From CAZSNT01 sp964607765 (GTDB taxonomy: Bacteria > Verrucomicrobiota > Lentisphaeria > Oligosphaerales > JABHEG01), in assembly GCA_964607765.1 (NCBI GenBank), contig CAZSNT010000008.1, positions 1 to 64,000 of the forward strand: 64,000 bases of DNA. The letters are read 5' to 3'. The number at the start of each line of letters is the position of its first letter. Within the stretch, counting starts at the first letter, position 1. The notes under the pieces are model-generated. The model was not told the origin of the DNA and did not search any database. It was given only the letters and a program-made list of their open reading frames with translations. The translations under genes and the position numbers were made by a program. Shown in pieces: positions 9,266-18,251 of the stretch.

Positions 9266-10774
9266 TCAATCAAGTGTCTCATCGTAGAACTGGAAGTCTT
9301 TGTGGTTGTGGAGGTGTTTGTCTACAGCTTTGGGATTGCTGTAGTTCTTCAGCCACTTGGCTGCGCGCACCGTGCTGAAGTAAGGGTGATCCCTGGTCAG
9401 GCCGGGGTGAGCAGCGAGGAGTTGTTCCAGGCTGCGGCGAACGGCAGTGTGTTCGGGGGCGTTGTCCACCCGCCGGTAGCCGCGCCCGTCATGGCTGTCT
9501 CCGCAGTAGTAGAAACGCCCTTTGGGGACGCCAAGAATGGGGTTGACGACCTCGAGCATGTGAGTCTTTGTCCGCGCCAGACGCGTCGTGCCGATGCAAC
9601 TGAAGATGTATTCGCGATGGCGATCGGTTTGTCCGGTCAGGAACGGTCTCAGGCTCTGCCCGTCAATCTCATGGCCGTCCGGCAGTCTGCCGCCACCAAA
9701 GTCGAGCAAGGTGGGCAGGATGTCGCTGAGATCGCAGATCTCGCTGGTGGGTGTGCGCTTCCTGATGCCGGCCCCATAGGCAATGAAGGGGACGCGGCAA
9801 CCACGCTCGACACCACGCGACTTGGCAATGACGGCCGTGCCGTTGTCGGAGCAGAAGATGAACACCGTATTGTCGAAGACACCGAGGTCCCGGACCTTCT
9901 TCTCGAGGCGGCCGACCAGGATGTCGATGTAGTCGTTGAGGGCTCGGAACCGTCGGTTGTTGTCGTCCTTCGCGCCACCCAAGTCTCCGGGGTTTCCATA
10001 GAGCGGCGAGGCCGGTTGCCCCCTGCGGGTGCCGTGGGGTGCGACCATGGGGTAGTAGGCCAGGAACGGCTTGCCGGCCTTGACCTGTTTCTCCATGAAA
10101 TCGCAGAGGAAGTCGGTGAAAATGTCCGGGCCGAAGTCACCGGGCTTGGTGGGCACGACCTTGTGGTTCTTGACGATGCAGGGATGCCAGTAACGGGACG
10201 GCGTCTTCTCATCTTCGAAGGCGCCGCGATGCTTGGGCTTGTTGGGCAGCAGGTCCAGCTGCTTCTGCCCCTCCCACATGCAGTATTCGTCGAAACCGAC
10301 GCGCTCGTGATCCTGCAGTTCAGCGCCGCCGATATGCCACTTGCCGGCGACGGCGGTGGCGTAGCCGGCCTGTTGCATCAGTTTGCCGAAGCTGTGGAAA
10401 TGCTTGAACAGATCATTGCTGCCGTCCGCCTGCGGGATGGCGAATCCATTGGACCAGAACCCGGTTCTCGAGGCGTAGCAACCGGTCATGATCTGGGCTC
10501 GAGCCGGACAGCACAGGGCTGACGCCCACGCCGATCTGAACATGACGCCGTCACGCGCCCAGCGATCGAGTGTGGGCGTCTTGGCGTCCTTGCTGCCATA
10601 GCAACCGTACATCTCCGGGCTGACGTCGTCGGCCATGATCAGGACCAGATTGGGTTTCGGACGCTCGGTCGCAGCCCGTGTCTCGGGTGGAAGCCCGCCG
10701 ATGATGCCGAGCACCAGTATCGTCACGAAGCCCAGACATAGGTTCAGTGGTCGGTCAGAGTTCAGTCCCATCAT
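9266..10774 (-). CDS. Sulfatase (type I, Cys/formylglycine)
   Basis: Type I sulfatase of about 502 residues, first gene of a five-gene operon. The metal motif LVLIMADD is followed by the active-site motif CCPARAQIMTG, whose first Cys (residue 88 from the chosen start) would be oxidised to formylglycine. KWHIGG and FCSDNGTA are the later metal and substrate loops. I place the start at 10774 because AAGGAG lies six bases upstream; a longer frame to 10849 has no such site. The N-terminus is a signal peptide or anchor (LCLGFVTILVLGIIGGLPPE). Unlike the sulfatases above 42.9 kb it has no basic tail (it ends FYDETLD). Confidence 0.9.
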   Translation of the reverse strand: MMGLNSDRPLNLCLGFVTILVLGIIGGLPPETRAATERPKPNLVLIMADDVSPEMYGCYGSKDAKTPTLDRWARDGVMFRSAWASALCCPARAQIMTGCYASRTGFWSNGFAIPQADGSNDLFKHFHSFGKLMQQAGYATAVAGKWHIGGAELQDHERVGFDEYCMWEGQKQLDLLPNKPKHRGAFEDEKTPSRYWHPCIVKNHKVVPTKPGDFGPDIFTDFLCDFMEKQVKAGKPFLAYYPMVAPHGTRRGQPASPLYGNPGDLGGAKDDNNRRFRALNDYIDILVGRLEKKVRDLGVFDNTVFIFCSDNGTAVIAKSRGVERGCRVPFIAYGAGIRKRTPTSEICDLSDILPTLLDFGGGRLPDGHEIDGQSLRPFLTGQTDRHREYIFSCIGTTRLARTKTHMLEVVNPILGVPKGRFYYCGDSHDGRGYRRVDNAPEHTAVRRSLEQLLAAHPGLTRDHPYFSTVRAAKWLKNYSNPKAVDKHLHNHKDFQFYDETLD

Positions 10775-10795
10775 CCGTCTCTCCTTCTCCTGCGG

Positions 10796-10813
10796 TTCGT
10801 TCTGCAAAACGAA
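10796..10813. promoter_or_regulatory. Possible operator, perfect dyad TTCGTT-N6-AACGAA
   Basis: An 18-base perfect dyad (TTCGTT at 10796-10801, AACGAA at 10808-10813) lies 21 bases upstream of the sulfatase start and its ribosome-binding site, at the head of a five-gene operon. The size and position fit a regulator site in the leader. No regulator gene is visible nearby and no second copy was noticed in the window, so this is tentative. Confidence 0.35.
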
Positions 10814-10916
10814 ACAGCACCGTTTCCTATCCAATTCTCTCTCGTGCATGGACTTGGGGGGTCCTTTGCCTTCTTTCCCTTTTCCTTAGCCATCTTCTCC
10901 GGGGAGTGGAGAAGTA

Positions 10917-11150
10917 GATTAAGGCGAAAGATCAGGGCGAAAGATCAGGGGGGCGTCCCCGCAACACGCGCTATTCATCCAGTCATCAACCCGCCTTGCA
11001 TGGCGGCTTCTGACGTGGTCATCTTGCCAGACCGCATCCAGTAACTCGTGCACCTGCAACGAGCGTTGATAGACATCAAGCGACTCGTGCGGGAAGTAAT
11101 GTGCCATTCTCTCAACCCTAATCTTCCGCCCTGATCTTTCGCCCTAATCT
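10917..11150. repeat. Inverted 13-base tandem-repeat arms around a four-helix-bundle remnant
   Basis: Left arm 10917-10953 repeats GATYARGGCGAAA with a 13-base period (GATTAAGGCGAAA then GATCAGGGCGAAA). Right arm 11116-11150 is its complement (read on the minus strand: GATTAGGGCGAAAGATCAGG and onward). Between them lies the remnant at 10919-11107, whose stop codon is inside the left arm. Because the arms enclose a gene piece, this looks like one unit that moved or grew together rather than a plain terminator. Confidence 0.7.
10919..11107 (-). pseudogene. Truncated four-helix-bundle (23S IVP-like) protein
   Basis: The first 40 or so residues (PHESLDVYQRSLQVHELLDA) match the opening helix of the four-helix-bundle family known from 23S rRNA intervening sequences. 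The remaining 80 or so residues of the usual 120 are missing. The frame runs into unrelated sequence and stops inside the tandem-repeat arm. It belongs to a different branch from the complete copy at 20034 (LDVYQ type rather than LEERLLDF type), so it is not a recent copy of that gene. Confidence 0.6.
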
Positions 11151-11185
11151 CGCAGCCGTACGTCGACATAGTCGTCATTCCGCTT

Positions 11186-12817
11186 TCATTTTGGGCTTGA
11201 CACTGCCCTGGCTCTCGTTGCGGCGGCGGCACATCGGCGAAGCTCCAGACGCAGAATCTGCAACCCCTTCATCGAGTGCTTTGCGTTGGTACGGCGATTG
11301 GCCGTCCACGTCTCGTTGAGACACCAGGCGCCTTTGTTCGGATTGTCGAGATCGGCTTCTGTCCAGACGCCGTCATCACGGATCTGTGACGCATCTTTCA
11401 CCAGACTGATCTTGACTTGGCCCGGGGTCGGTATCTCGATCGTCCCCGCATACGTTCTCCGGCATGTTCCCGCGTTCCTGTTCTCGCTTTCGGGGGTCTC
11501 ATTGCCGTCGGCCAGCCCGACGTCCGCCGTCTCTGTTCCGCCGCGACTCGCCAGCCGTATCGCGAGTTCCGTGTCGCCAGCTCGCAGAACGACGGGCATG
11601 TCTCCGCCGGTGAGCCGGTAATCGATGTCGAGTCGATAGCGTCCGGGGACCGGGGCGTTAACGGTCCACGTCTTCTCCACGTCCCGGATGTTGGTGTTGT
11701 ACTGAAGCCCGTTGTAGCAGCTGACGGTGTGCTCGTGTTCCGGCGTGAGTACGACTCTCCCATCCGGGTCGGGTTGGGCGATCGGGACGACAGGCGTCCG
11801 GTGCGGGGCGTCAAGCAATCGCTTGCCATCGGTGCGGAGCCACTCGCCGATGCCGGCCAGAATGTCGCACTCATAGTCGAGGATGCTGCCGTCGGCGAGC
11901 GGCCCGACATTGAGCAGAAAGTTCCCGCCTTTGCCGACCACCTCTCGGAGTAGCTTGACCTGACGCGCAATCTGTTCGCCGCGGGGCGGGCGCTCGATCC
12001 AGGATTTGTAGCCCCACGTGTGGTAGAAAGTGCACGGCGTTTCCCATGCGGCCTCGATCGGATGGTCCGGCATGTGGTTGTCGGGCAACGTGAGGAAGTC
12101 GCCCTGGTTGTTCATGACGCGGCCGCTGACCAGACAGTTGGGCTGGCACTCGTGCACGGTCCGGGCCAGGAGCGCGCTCTGCTCGAGCGTCGGCAGGCCC
12201 ATGTCGAAAAAGACCTCGACGATGGGGCCGTAGTTGGTGAGCAGCTCACGCAGCTGCTTGCAGGAATATTCGAGATGCTCCGGCGTGAAGGGCTCGAACA
12301 CGGCGTAGGCATTGGCAGGCTCGCGCCTGACCGCCCGCGGATAACCCCAGTCCGGATTCGAGTAGTAGAGACCGAACCGCAGCCCTTCGGCCGCACAGGC
12401 TTCGGCCAGTTCGCCCACCACATCGCGACCGAACGGGGTCGCGTCGACGATGTTGTAGTCGGTGTAGTCACTCTTGAACATGCAGAAGCCATCGTGGTGC
12501 TTCGCGGTGATGACGATGTAGCGCATTCCCGCGTCCTTCGCCATACGGGCGATGGCGACGGCGTCGAATCTGATCGGGTTGAAGCGCTTCGCGAGCTTCG
12601 CATACTCCTGCTGCGGGATAGCGGCGTGCCGCTGGATTTGCTCGCCGAGCTTCGGGATCCGCTCGCCTTCCCAGATGCCGGCAGGGATCGAGTAGATACC
12701 CCAGTGGATGAAGAGGCCGAACCGCGCCTGCCGCCAGTTCGCCAGGGCGGATTGGTTGACCACATGCCGAGGCGCCGGCGCGCCCAGTTCGTCGAGCACA
12801 GTTAGTTGGATGTCCAT
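11186..12817 (-). CDS. GH29 alpha-L-fucosidase, cytoplasmic type
   Basis: About 543 residues from the start chosen at 12817 (GGAG nine bases upstream; a longer frame to 12949 would overlap the previous gene). GH29 landmarks: ARFGLFIHWGIYSIPAG at 31-47, AKHHDGFCMF at 105-114 and the nucleophile region VEVFFDMG with Asp205. GGNFLLNVGPLADGS is the conserved barrel end. A C-terminal beta-sandwich (RYRLDIDYRL ... GQVKISLV) follows. No signal peptide is present. It is the last gene of the sulfatase, GH141-like, propeller-fusion and GH29 operon, 53 bases after the preceding stop. It probably removes fucose from short imported oligosaccharides. Confidence 0.9.
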   Translation of the reverse strand: MDIQLTVLDELGAPAPRHVVNQSALANWRQARFGLFIHWGIYSIPAGIWEGERIPKLGEQIQRHAAIPQQEYAKLAKRFNPIRFDAVAIARMAKDAGMRYIVITAKHHDGFCMFKSDYTDYNIVDATPFGRDVVGELAEACAAEGLRFGLYYSNPDWGYPRAVRREPANAYAVFEPFTPEHLEYSCKQLRELLTNYGPIVEVFFDMGLPTLEQSALLARTVHECQPNCLVSGRVMNNQGDFLTLPDNHMPDHPIEAAWETPCTFYHTWGYKSWIERPPRGEQIARQVKLLREVVGKGGNFLLNVGPLADGSILDYECDILAGIGEWLRTDGKRLLDAPHRTPVVPIAQPDPDGRVVLTPEHEHTVSCYNGLQYNTNIRDVEKTWTVNAPVPGRYRLDIDYRLTGGDMPVVLRAGDTELAIRLASRGGTETADVGLADGNETPESENRNAGTCRRTYAGTIEIPTPGQVKISLVKDASQIRDDGVWTEADLDNPNKGAWCLNETWTANRRTNAKHSMKGLQILRLELRRCAAAATRARAVSSPK

Positions 12818-12870
12818 ACACTCATTCTCCAGGCGGCCTCGCATCGGCCCACGGTTGCCCGTGCGCGGCA

Positions 12871-15800
12871 TCAATCCCCAACACAGACCAATTCGCCGGC
12901 TCGAGTGGTGAAGTAAACGCGGCCGTTGGCGATGGCCAGTGCATCCCAAATCGGCTGAGCGAGTTGCGCCTCGGTCTTCACCGCGCCGTCCTCCACCGCA
13001 ACGACCACCAGCCGACCGTCTCGGTGGATCGTGAAAAGACGACCACTTCCATCCAGGGCCATGCCGTAGACGTCGTTGGTCATCTTCGCGTTGGCATCAC
13101 GTCGCCTGGGGCGTTTGAGGTCGGGGTTGAAGACATCGGCTGTCCAAGTCGACTTCTCGGCCAGGCGGTAGGTCCGGAAAGGGTTCTTGCCCTTCTTGCC
13201 CTTCTGCGAGAGTTCCCAGCCAGTGATCCAGTTGCTCTTGAACGTCTCTCCCCCCGCCAGGTCGAAATCGCGTCTGAAGACCTCCGTGCTTCCGTTGAGG
13301 GAGCTCAGCACCGTGCCATCTCGGAAAGCGCACAAGGGGCGACGAGGCGCTTCCCCGCGGAAACGCCGCTGGTGGCGCGGGCCGTAGGTCCAGGCTCCGC
13401 GAGGCACCCAGACCGCCCCACCACCCGTGTCCAGTTTTGCGAACGCATTCCACTTGTCTACTTTCACTGCGTTGCCGTCGCGCGAGATGATCCACCGTGA
13501 GAAAGCGATCCCGTCCCCTTCCTTGTGCAGGATATCCGTGGGATCGAATTCGAGGCCGGAATTCTCGTAGAAGCCCTTTTGCGGGATCGTGTCCAGTCGG
13601 CGCACCCAGTGTCTCCGGCCTGTCAGAGGGTCGAGGGCGAACACGAGAATCCCCCCATCGGCCAAGGATTGGCGTCCCGCGGCGAAGTACGCCACACCGT
13701 CGGCGACAAGGACTGCTCCGGCTACAGGCCAAGGCGACTCGAGCTGCCCGTAGGCCACAATGCGTTCTCCCGTGGGGGCCGCGCGGAACCGCCAGCCCAG
13801 CCGCCCGGTGGCAGCGCAGAGCGCGTAGACGGAGCCAGCGTGCGTACCGAAGAGGCAGAGACCGCGGTGAATGGTCGGCGGCGTGTCCACCCGGCCATCG
13901 GCCGTGAAACGCCACCGGATCGCCCCAGTCCCGGCGTCGACTGCGACTACCTGCTGAGCGTCCGGGCGGGCAACGAATACGAGCCCTTGTGCGACGGTAG
14001 GAGCACTGACCAGGCCTTTGACATAGGCATTCTCCCGCCAGTCATCGAGGATTGGGCCATCGGGCAAAGTCTGTTCCGGGGCAATACGTGTCTTCCATCG
14101 CGTTCGGAGCTGGTCCGGTCCTCGCCCTTGGGTGCTGGAGCTACGCCACGGGTCGTGGCGGTACAGCGGCCAGTCCGCCGTGGAATCAGGCGATTCTGCC
14201 GGCGGCGCGGACTCCGCCGGTTGCCCCCGCTCCAGCGTGAAGGCGATCTCCTCAACCGGTCTGTCAACACGGTCACGACCTCGACGGTCCCATGGCGCCA
14301 AGGCGACAAACCCACGGAGGATTGGCCAGCACGTGCAGTGTTTGGGGGTGGTGTAGATCAGGCCATTCGCCGGAACCCAGCCGTTCTCGCGCGAGCAGTT
14401 GGCTTTGGTAATCGGGTTCAGAGTCAGCTCCCCGGTGCGGAGGTCGGTCAGGTCCATGACACCCGAGAAGAAGTACCTGGCCGTGACCACCGGCGGGAAG
14501 CAGTGTGCAAGCCCTGCGGGGTAGGTCACGCGCGTGTTGCCAGTCGCCGGGTCCAGCGCAGAGATCCGGATGGGCAGACGCTTGATGTCTTCCTTGGCGC
14601 CGGCCGTGTTCGTCTTGCCGCCGTGCAGGATCCAGAGATCGTCGTCCACGAACATGGCTCGGCTCTGACGCACATGATTCATGCCCGGGGGATAGGCTTT
14701 CTCCCAAAGCAGACTCCCCGAGGACGACGATGTAACATAAAGGGCATTGCCCGCATCATGATCGTTGAAGGAAGACACTTCGTACGCCAGGTACTTGCCG
14801 TAGAGAACCGTGCGGCGCACTTTCGGCAACCAGGCGAGCCCGGATTGCTGCCAGCGCATCGCGCCGGACGCCATTGAGACCCCCACGGCCGTGACCGTCT
14901 CGCCACGCTCGGAAACGCCCTGGATAAAGCAAGCCATGGCGCTGTCTGCCACCAGGTTCCGCGGGCTTGAGGCAGCGATCTCCCAGAGCAATTGCCCGGT
15001 CTCCGCCCGATATGCCTTTACGCTCCGGGAATCACAGGCGAGCACGACTCCTCCGCTGTGGGCGATCTCACTGGGGCGATCGAGGCCTTCGAAGACGTGA
15101 GCGATTGCCCCAGTGCCACCGTCGATGGCCACCAGGCTGCCTTGGCTGACTGCGAAGACGAACGTGTCGGAAGCGACGGGGCGCCCCAGATTTCGGTCGA
15201 TGTGGGGTAAGCGGAAGGACAAGGCAGGGGCATCCGCACGCCGCAGATCCCGATTCCATAACCGCAGGCCGTTGAAGCTGTCACGGACCAGCATCCCTCC
15301 GTAAATGTTGCGCCCTCCCGCAGTCACGACGCCCTCGACCTCGTCAACGGCTCCGGCCACCCAGCGAATGCGTTCCGGCAAGCCGACAAGTTGGTCACGC
15401 GAGGCCGCGTTGCCGTCCGCGGCGTGCCGGGCATGAGACCAGGCGTCCATATCCTTCGGCCGGGGCTTCCGAACGACAAGCACGGATGCTGGTGCCGTGC
15501 GCGGCACGAACCCGGCCCGTTGCAGCGCGTCAGCTTTGATTGCCCCGGTGGAGTCCATGACGTGCCCCCCCGGGGCAGTGACACGGAACAGCTCGTGCGC
15601 CGGAATGGGCGTGCCGCGGATGACGGCAAGATTGACCACGTTGTCGGCGAACGGCAGGTCGCCGCGATCGTGCAGGCGCCCGGCGGTCACCAGGCCGTGG
15701 ATACCGGCTTCATGGAAGCTCACCTGCGCAGCCGCGACGGATCGGGCATCTGGGTCGAGGACGTCCACGAGATACCTCCCGGTCCGCCCGAGAGTGACGG

Positions 15801-15993
15801 GAGTCTCGGTGTCATCTGCCCCGAATTGGACGATGAGTCCTCCCTCCAGTCCGACCACCGCGGCTGGGGTGGCGGACGGAGGCGTCCCCCGCCCGGGCAG
15901 CGGAACCCACATGCACATGAAGACAACGCCGGCAATGAACCTTGCGCTTGTACAGCTGCTCCAGGCCATCCGTGACTGTGCTTCACGCTGCAT
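12871..15993 (-). CDS. Methyltransferase-like domain fused to PQQ-type beta-propeller
   Basis: About 1040 residues from the start at 15993 (GGAGG eight bases upstream). A signal or anchor segment (RFIAGVVFMCMWVPLPG) is followed at roughly 50-165 by a small Rossmann-like domain with the LPFADNVVNLAVIRG and LFRVTAPGGHV pattern of class I methyltransferases, but its first glycine loop is poor (LIVQFGADD). A hinge with DAWSHARHAADGNAAS leads into a propeller with PQQ-type blades (AGTGAIRWRF, AATGRLGWRF, LTGRRHW), restarting at WPLYRHDPWRSS. PQQ co-factor use is not implied; BamB-like proteins share these blades. The protein at 39649 has the same two modules in another order. The role is unknown; it lies between GH141-like and GH29 genes. 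Confidence 0.8.
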   Translation of the reverse strand: MQREAQSRMAWSSCTSARFIAGVVFMCMWVPLPGRGTPPSATPAAVVGLEGGLIVQFGADDTETPVTLGRTGRYLVDVLDPDARSVAAAQVSFHEAGIHGLVTAGRLHDRGDLPFADNVVNLAVIRGTPIPAHELFRVTAPGGHVMDSTGAIKADALQRAGFVPRTAPASVLVVRKPRPKDMDAWSHARHAADGNAASRDQLVGLPERIRWVAGAVDEVEGVVTAGGRNIYGGMLVRDSFNGLRLWNRDLRRADAPALSFRLPHIDRNLGRPVASDTFVFAVSQGSLVAIDGGTGAIAHVFEGLDRPSEIAHSGGVVLACDSRSVKAYRAETGQLLWEIAASSPRNLVADSAMACFIQGVSERGETVTAVGVSMASGAMRWQQSGLAWLPKVRRTVLYGKYLAYEVSSFNDHDAGNALYVTSSSSGSLLWEKAYPPGMNHVRQSRAMFVDDDLWILHGGKTNTAGAKEDIKRLPIRISALDPATGNTRVTYPAGLAHCFPPVVTARYFFSGVMDLTDLRTGELTLNPITKANCSRENGWVPANGLIYTTPKHCTCWPILRGFVALAPWDRRGRDRVDRPVEEIAFTLERGQPAESAPPAESPDSTADWPLYRHDPWRSSSTQGRGPDQLRTRWKTRIAPEQTLPDGPILDDWRENAYVKGLVSAPTVAQGLVFVARPDAQQVVAVDAGTGAIRWRFTADGRVDTPPTIHRGLCLFGTHAGSVYALCAATGRLGWRFRAAPTGERIVAYGQLESPWPVAGAVLVADGVAYFAAGRQSLADGGILVFALDPLTGRRHWVRRLDTIPQKGFYENSGLEFDPTDILHKEGDGIAFSRWIISRDGNAVKVDKWNAFAKLDTGGGAVWVPRGAWTYGPRHQRRFRGEAPRRPLCAFRDGTVLSSLNGSTEVFRRDFDLAGGETFKSNWITGWELSQKGKKGKNPFRTYRLAEKSTWTADVFNPDLKRPRRRDANAKMTNDVYGMALDGSGRLFTIHRDGRLVVVAVEDGAVKTEAQLAQPIWDALAIANGRVYFTTRAGELVCVGD

Positions 15994-16064
15994 CTTCGTC
16001 GCCTCCACTCCTACTCGATTCAGGTTGTTCCCGCCCCGTGCCAATCGGTACCGGGCGCTCGTCC

Positions 16065-18209
16065 CTATTCTGCTACAGGATCGAGAGACCGCAACCCCGC
16101 AGGGAATTCGCCGGTGATCCCGAATGCTCCTGGTGAGGAATCAAAGGGAGCGAACCCGACGGCACTCGCCTGCTCGCCTTCCATAAGCGCAAAGTCGCCG
16201 GCGAGGGCGTCGGCGAAGGGCGATTGAGCGGCCCGGCTGCGTGCCTCAATACCTTTCGACCGATGAGCCGACAGAAATTGGTCGGCGTCGGGGAAGCAGT
16301 AGAGATTCTGATCCAGGTCCAGCTCGTAAGGGAGATCCTTGGCGCCGGCCCGTTTCAGGTTCATGCTCTCCGGCCAACCGTGTGTATTGTACGGGGCATA
16401 TTCGGGGTCGTCTGAGATGTGAATATTGTGTTTGACAGCGGAGCCCGGCTTGAATGACTGCTGGGGGAACGGGCGGAACCGGATTCCGTTGATGCAGTCC
16501 ACGATGACGTTGTTCGTGATCTCGTTGAAGTCTTTGTGGACGAACGCGGTCTTCGCGCGGATCACGACGTTGTTCGCCGTGGTGGTGTAGCGTTGCCAGT
16601 CGTCGGTGCGCACGCCGGTCGGCACATCGTAGATCAGGTTGTTCCGGACCACGTTCCCCGCCCCCGCGCCGGACACGTTGAGGCTGGCGCCGTCGCTCAG
16701 TTGCTGCATGGTGCGAGCCACCCGGTTGTGGGCGATCAGGTTGTCACGGGCATGCAGGTACGGCATGTAGCGGTCCTGCGTGTCGCCGTCCGGTGCGATC
16801 GTGCTCCGGATCTCCTGCCAACGGATCGTCTTAGATGCTTCGTCAAAATCGCAGTCCGGTTTCTCCAGGATCTGGCAGCGCGCTCCGGCGACACCCACCG
16901 CCTTGCGCGGGACATCGTGGACCCAATTGTGCGTGATTGTGTTCTCGCCGCTCTGCCAGACGAACACGGCGTGGCCGTGCCAGACGATCTGGCCGGAGTG
17001 ATGGATGATGTTGTTGTGGACCACATTGCGTTTGTTGACGTCCTTGGTGCCGGGGCCGTACCCGGCCAGCAACACACCCATGTGCCCTACGTCGTCGATC
17101 AGTGAGTTGGTCACGCGGATGTCTTGGCAGTGCAGGTCCAGGCGCACACCTGACCCGCCGGTGGCAGTGAAGCGGCAGCGGTCAGCCGTGCAGTCCTCGG
17201 CGCCCCGGAAACGGAGCAGGGCATTGGGGTGATCGAACGTATCCCAGTCGTGCTGGATGCCCCAGCCTTTGCGGTCCCGATACCACACGCTGCGGTCAGC
17301 GTGCTTGAACGTGATGCCCTCGAAATGGATGCCCCTGACCGGGACATCGCTGGGCAGGTCGTAACGGATGTCGCCTTCAACGCGCACCAGTTCGCTCAGC
17401 CCCGGGGCCACGATGTTGTCGCCCGGCTCGCCGTTTTCCGGCCAATAATAGACGCGCCGCTCCGACGTGTTCAGGACCCACTGCCCAGGCCCGTCGAGGA
17501 AGGCGATGGCGTTTTCCAGCCAAGCGATGCTGTGCTTCGAGTTGGAGAAGGGCGGCGAGTTGGCTTCGCAGCTGAGCCAGGCGACGCCGGCGTCCTCGTC
17601 GACCGAGTCCAAGGCGATGAAGTTCAGGCACCAGGGAACCGGATTGAAGAACGCTTCAATATCCCGGACGTACGCCCAGTCCTTCAGCAGGCCTTTGGGG
17701 AAACGCAACTGCCGCAGCAGATGGCGGTCCGCGTTGTGCATGACGTTCTGGCTGTCGGCCTTGATGTAGTCTGGCGGGTCGAACTTGAAGTCCGCAGTAC
17801 GTGCACGGGTCAAACGCCGATCGCCGTCGAACAGCGCGTGGAAACTGTCCAGCCCCTCGGGCAACTCGGCCACCCAGACGTGACCTCGGGCAGTTTCGGG
17901 CAGTTCGGTCGGGAACTCGCTCAGTCGCTGCCAGCCGGTGATCGGTGCACCGCCGCTGAGCACGGGCGTCTCGCCCGGCGCGGCCTGAAACGTGACCGAG
18001 CCGCCTTCCGGCGCACTGTCCTCCAGACTGAGTACGAATGTCTCGCGAAGCGAGTAGACGCCGCCCTTCAGCGTGGTGGTAATGGGCTGCCGTCGGCTTT
18101 CCACGGGCAGCGCCCGAATGGCCGTGCGCGCTTGCGTCAACGTTGCGAACGGCGCGTCGGCCGTGCCCGGGTTGGCGTCGTTCCCGGTTGGGGAGATAGT
18201 GTAGTTCAT
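16065..18209 (-). CDS. Right-handed beta-helix glycoside hydrolase, GH141-like
   Basis: 714 residues. It begins directly with YTISPTGNDANPGTADAPF, so no signal peptide is present. The block GGVYSLRETFVLSLEDSAPE followed by PGETPVLSGGAPITGWQRL is typical of the GH141-like branch of beta-helix enzymes (fucosidase or xylanase activities are reported there). The core holds many N-x-I/V strands and turns (NNIIHHSG, NNLIYDVPTG). It lies 42 bases after a sulfatase that also lacks a signal peptide, so the two may act on the same intracellular oligosaccharide. The family call rests on the N-terminal block and overall layout, and another beta-helix hydrolase family is possible. Confidence 0.75.
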   Translation of the reverse strand: MNYTISPTGNDANPGTADAPFATLTQARTAIRALPVESRRQPITTTLKGGVYSLRETFVLSLEDSAPEGGSVTFQAAPGETPVLSGGAPITGWQRLSEFPTELPETARGHVWVAELPEGLDSFHALFDGDRRLTRARTADFKFDPPDYIKADSQNVMHNADRHLLRQLRFPKGLLKDWAYVRDIEAFFNPVPWCLNFIALDSVDEDAGVAWLSCEANSPPFSNSKHSIAWLENAIAFLDGPGQWVLNTSERRVYYWPENGEPGDNIVAPGLSELVRVEGDIRYDLPSDVPVRGIHFEGITFKHADRSVWYRDRKGWGIQHDWDTFDHPNALLRFRGAEDCTADRCRFTATGGSGVRLDLHCQDIRVTNSLIDDVGHMGVLLAGYGPGTKDVNKRNVVHNNIIHHSGQIVWHGHAVFVWQSGENTITHNWVHDVPRKAVGVAGARCQILEKPDCDFDEASKTIRWQEIRSTIAPDGDTQDRYMPYLHARDNLIAHNRVARTMQQLSDGASLNVSGAGAGNVVRNNLIYDVPTGVRTDDWQRYTTTANNVVIRAKTAFVHKDFNEITNNVIVDCINGIRFRPFPQQSFKPGSAVKHNIHISDDPEYAPYNTHGWPESMNLKRAGAKDLPYELDLDQNLYCFPDADQFLSAHRSKGIEARSRAAQSPFADALAGDFALMEGEQASAVGFAPFDSSPGAFGITGEFPAGLRSLDPVAE

Positions 18210-18251
18210 GGGACTCCTGAGTTGGCTGCAGCTATCAAAATCCAGTCTTGG

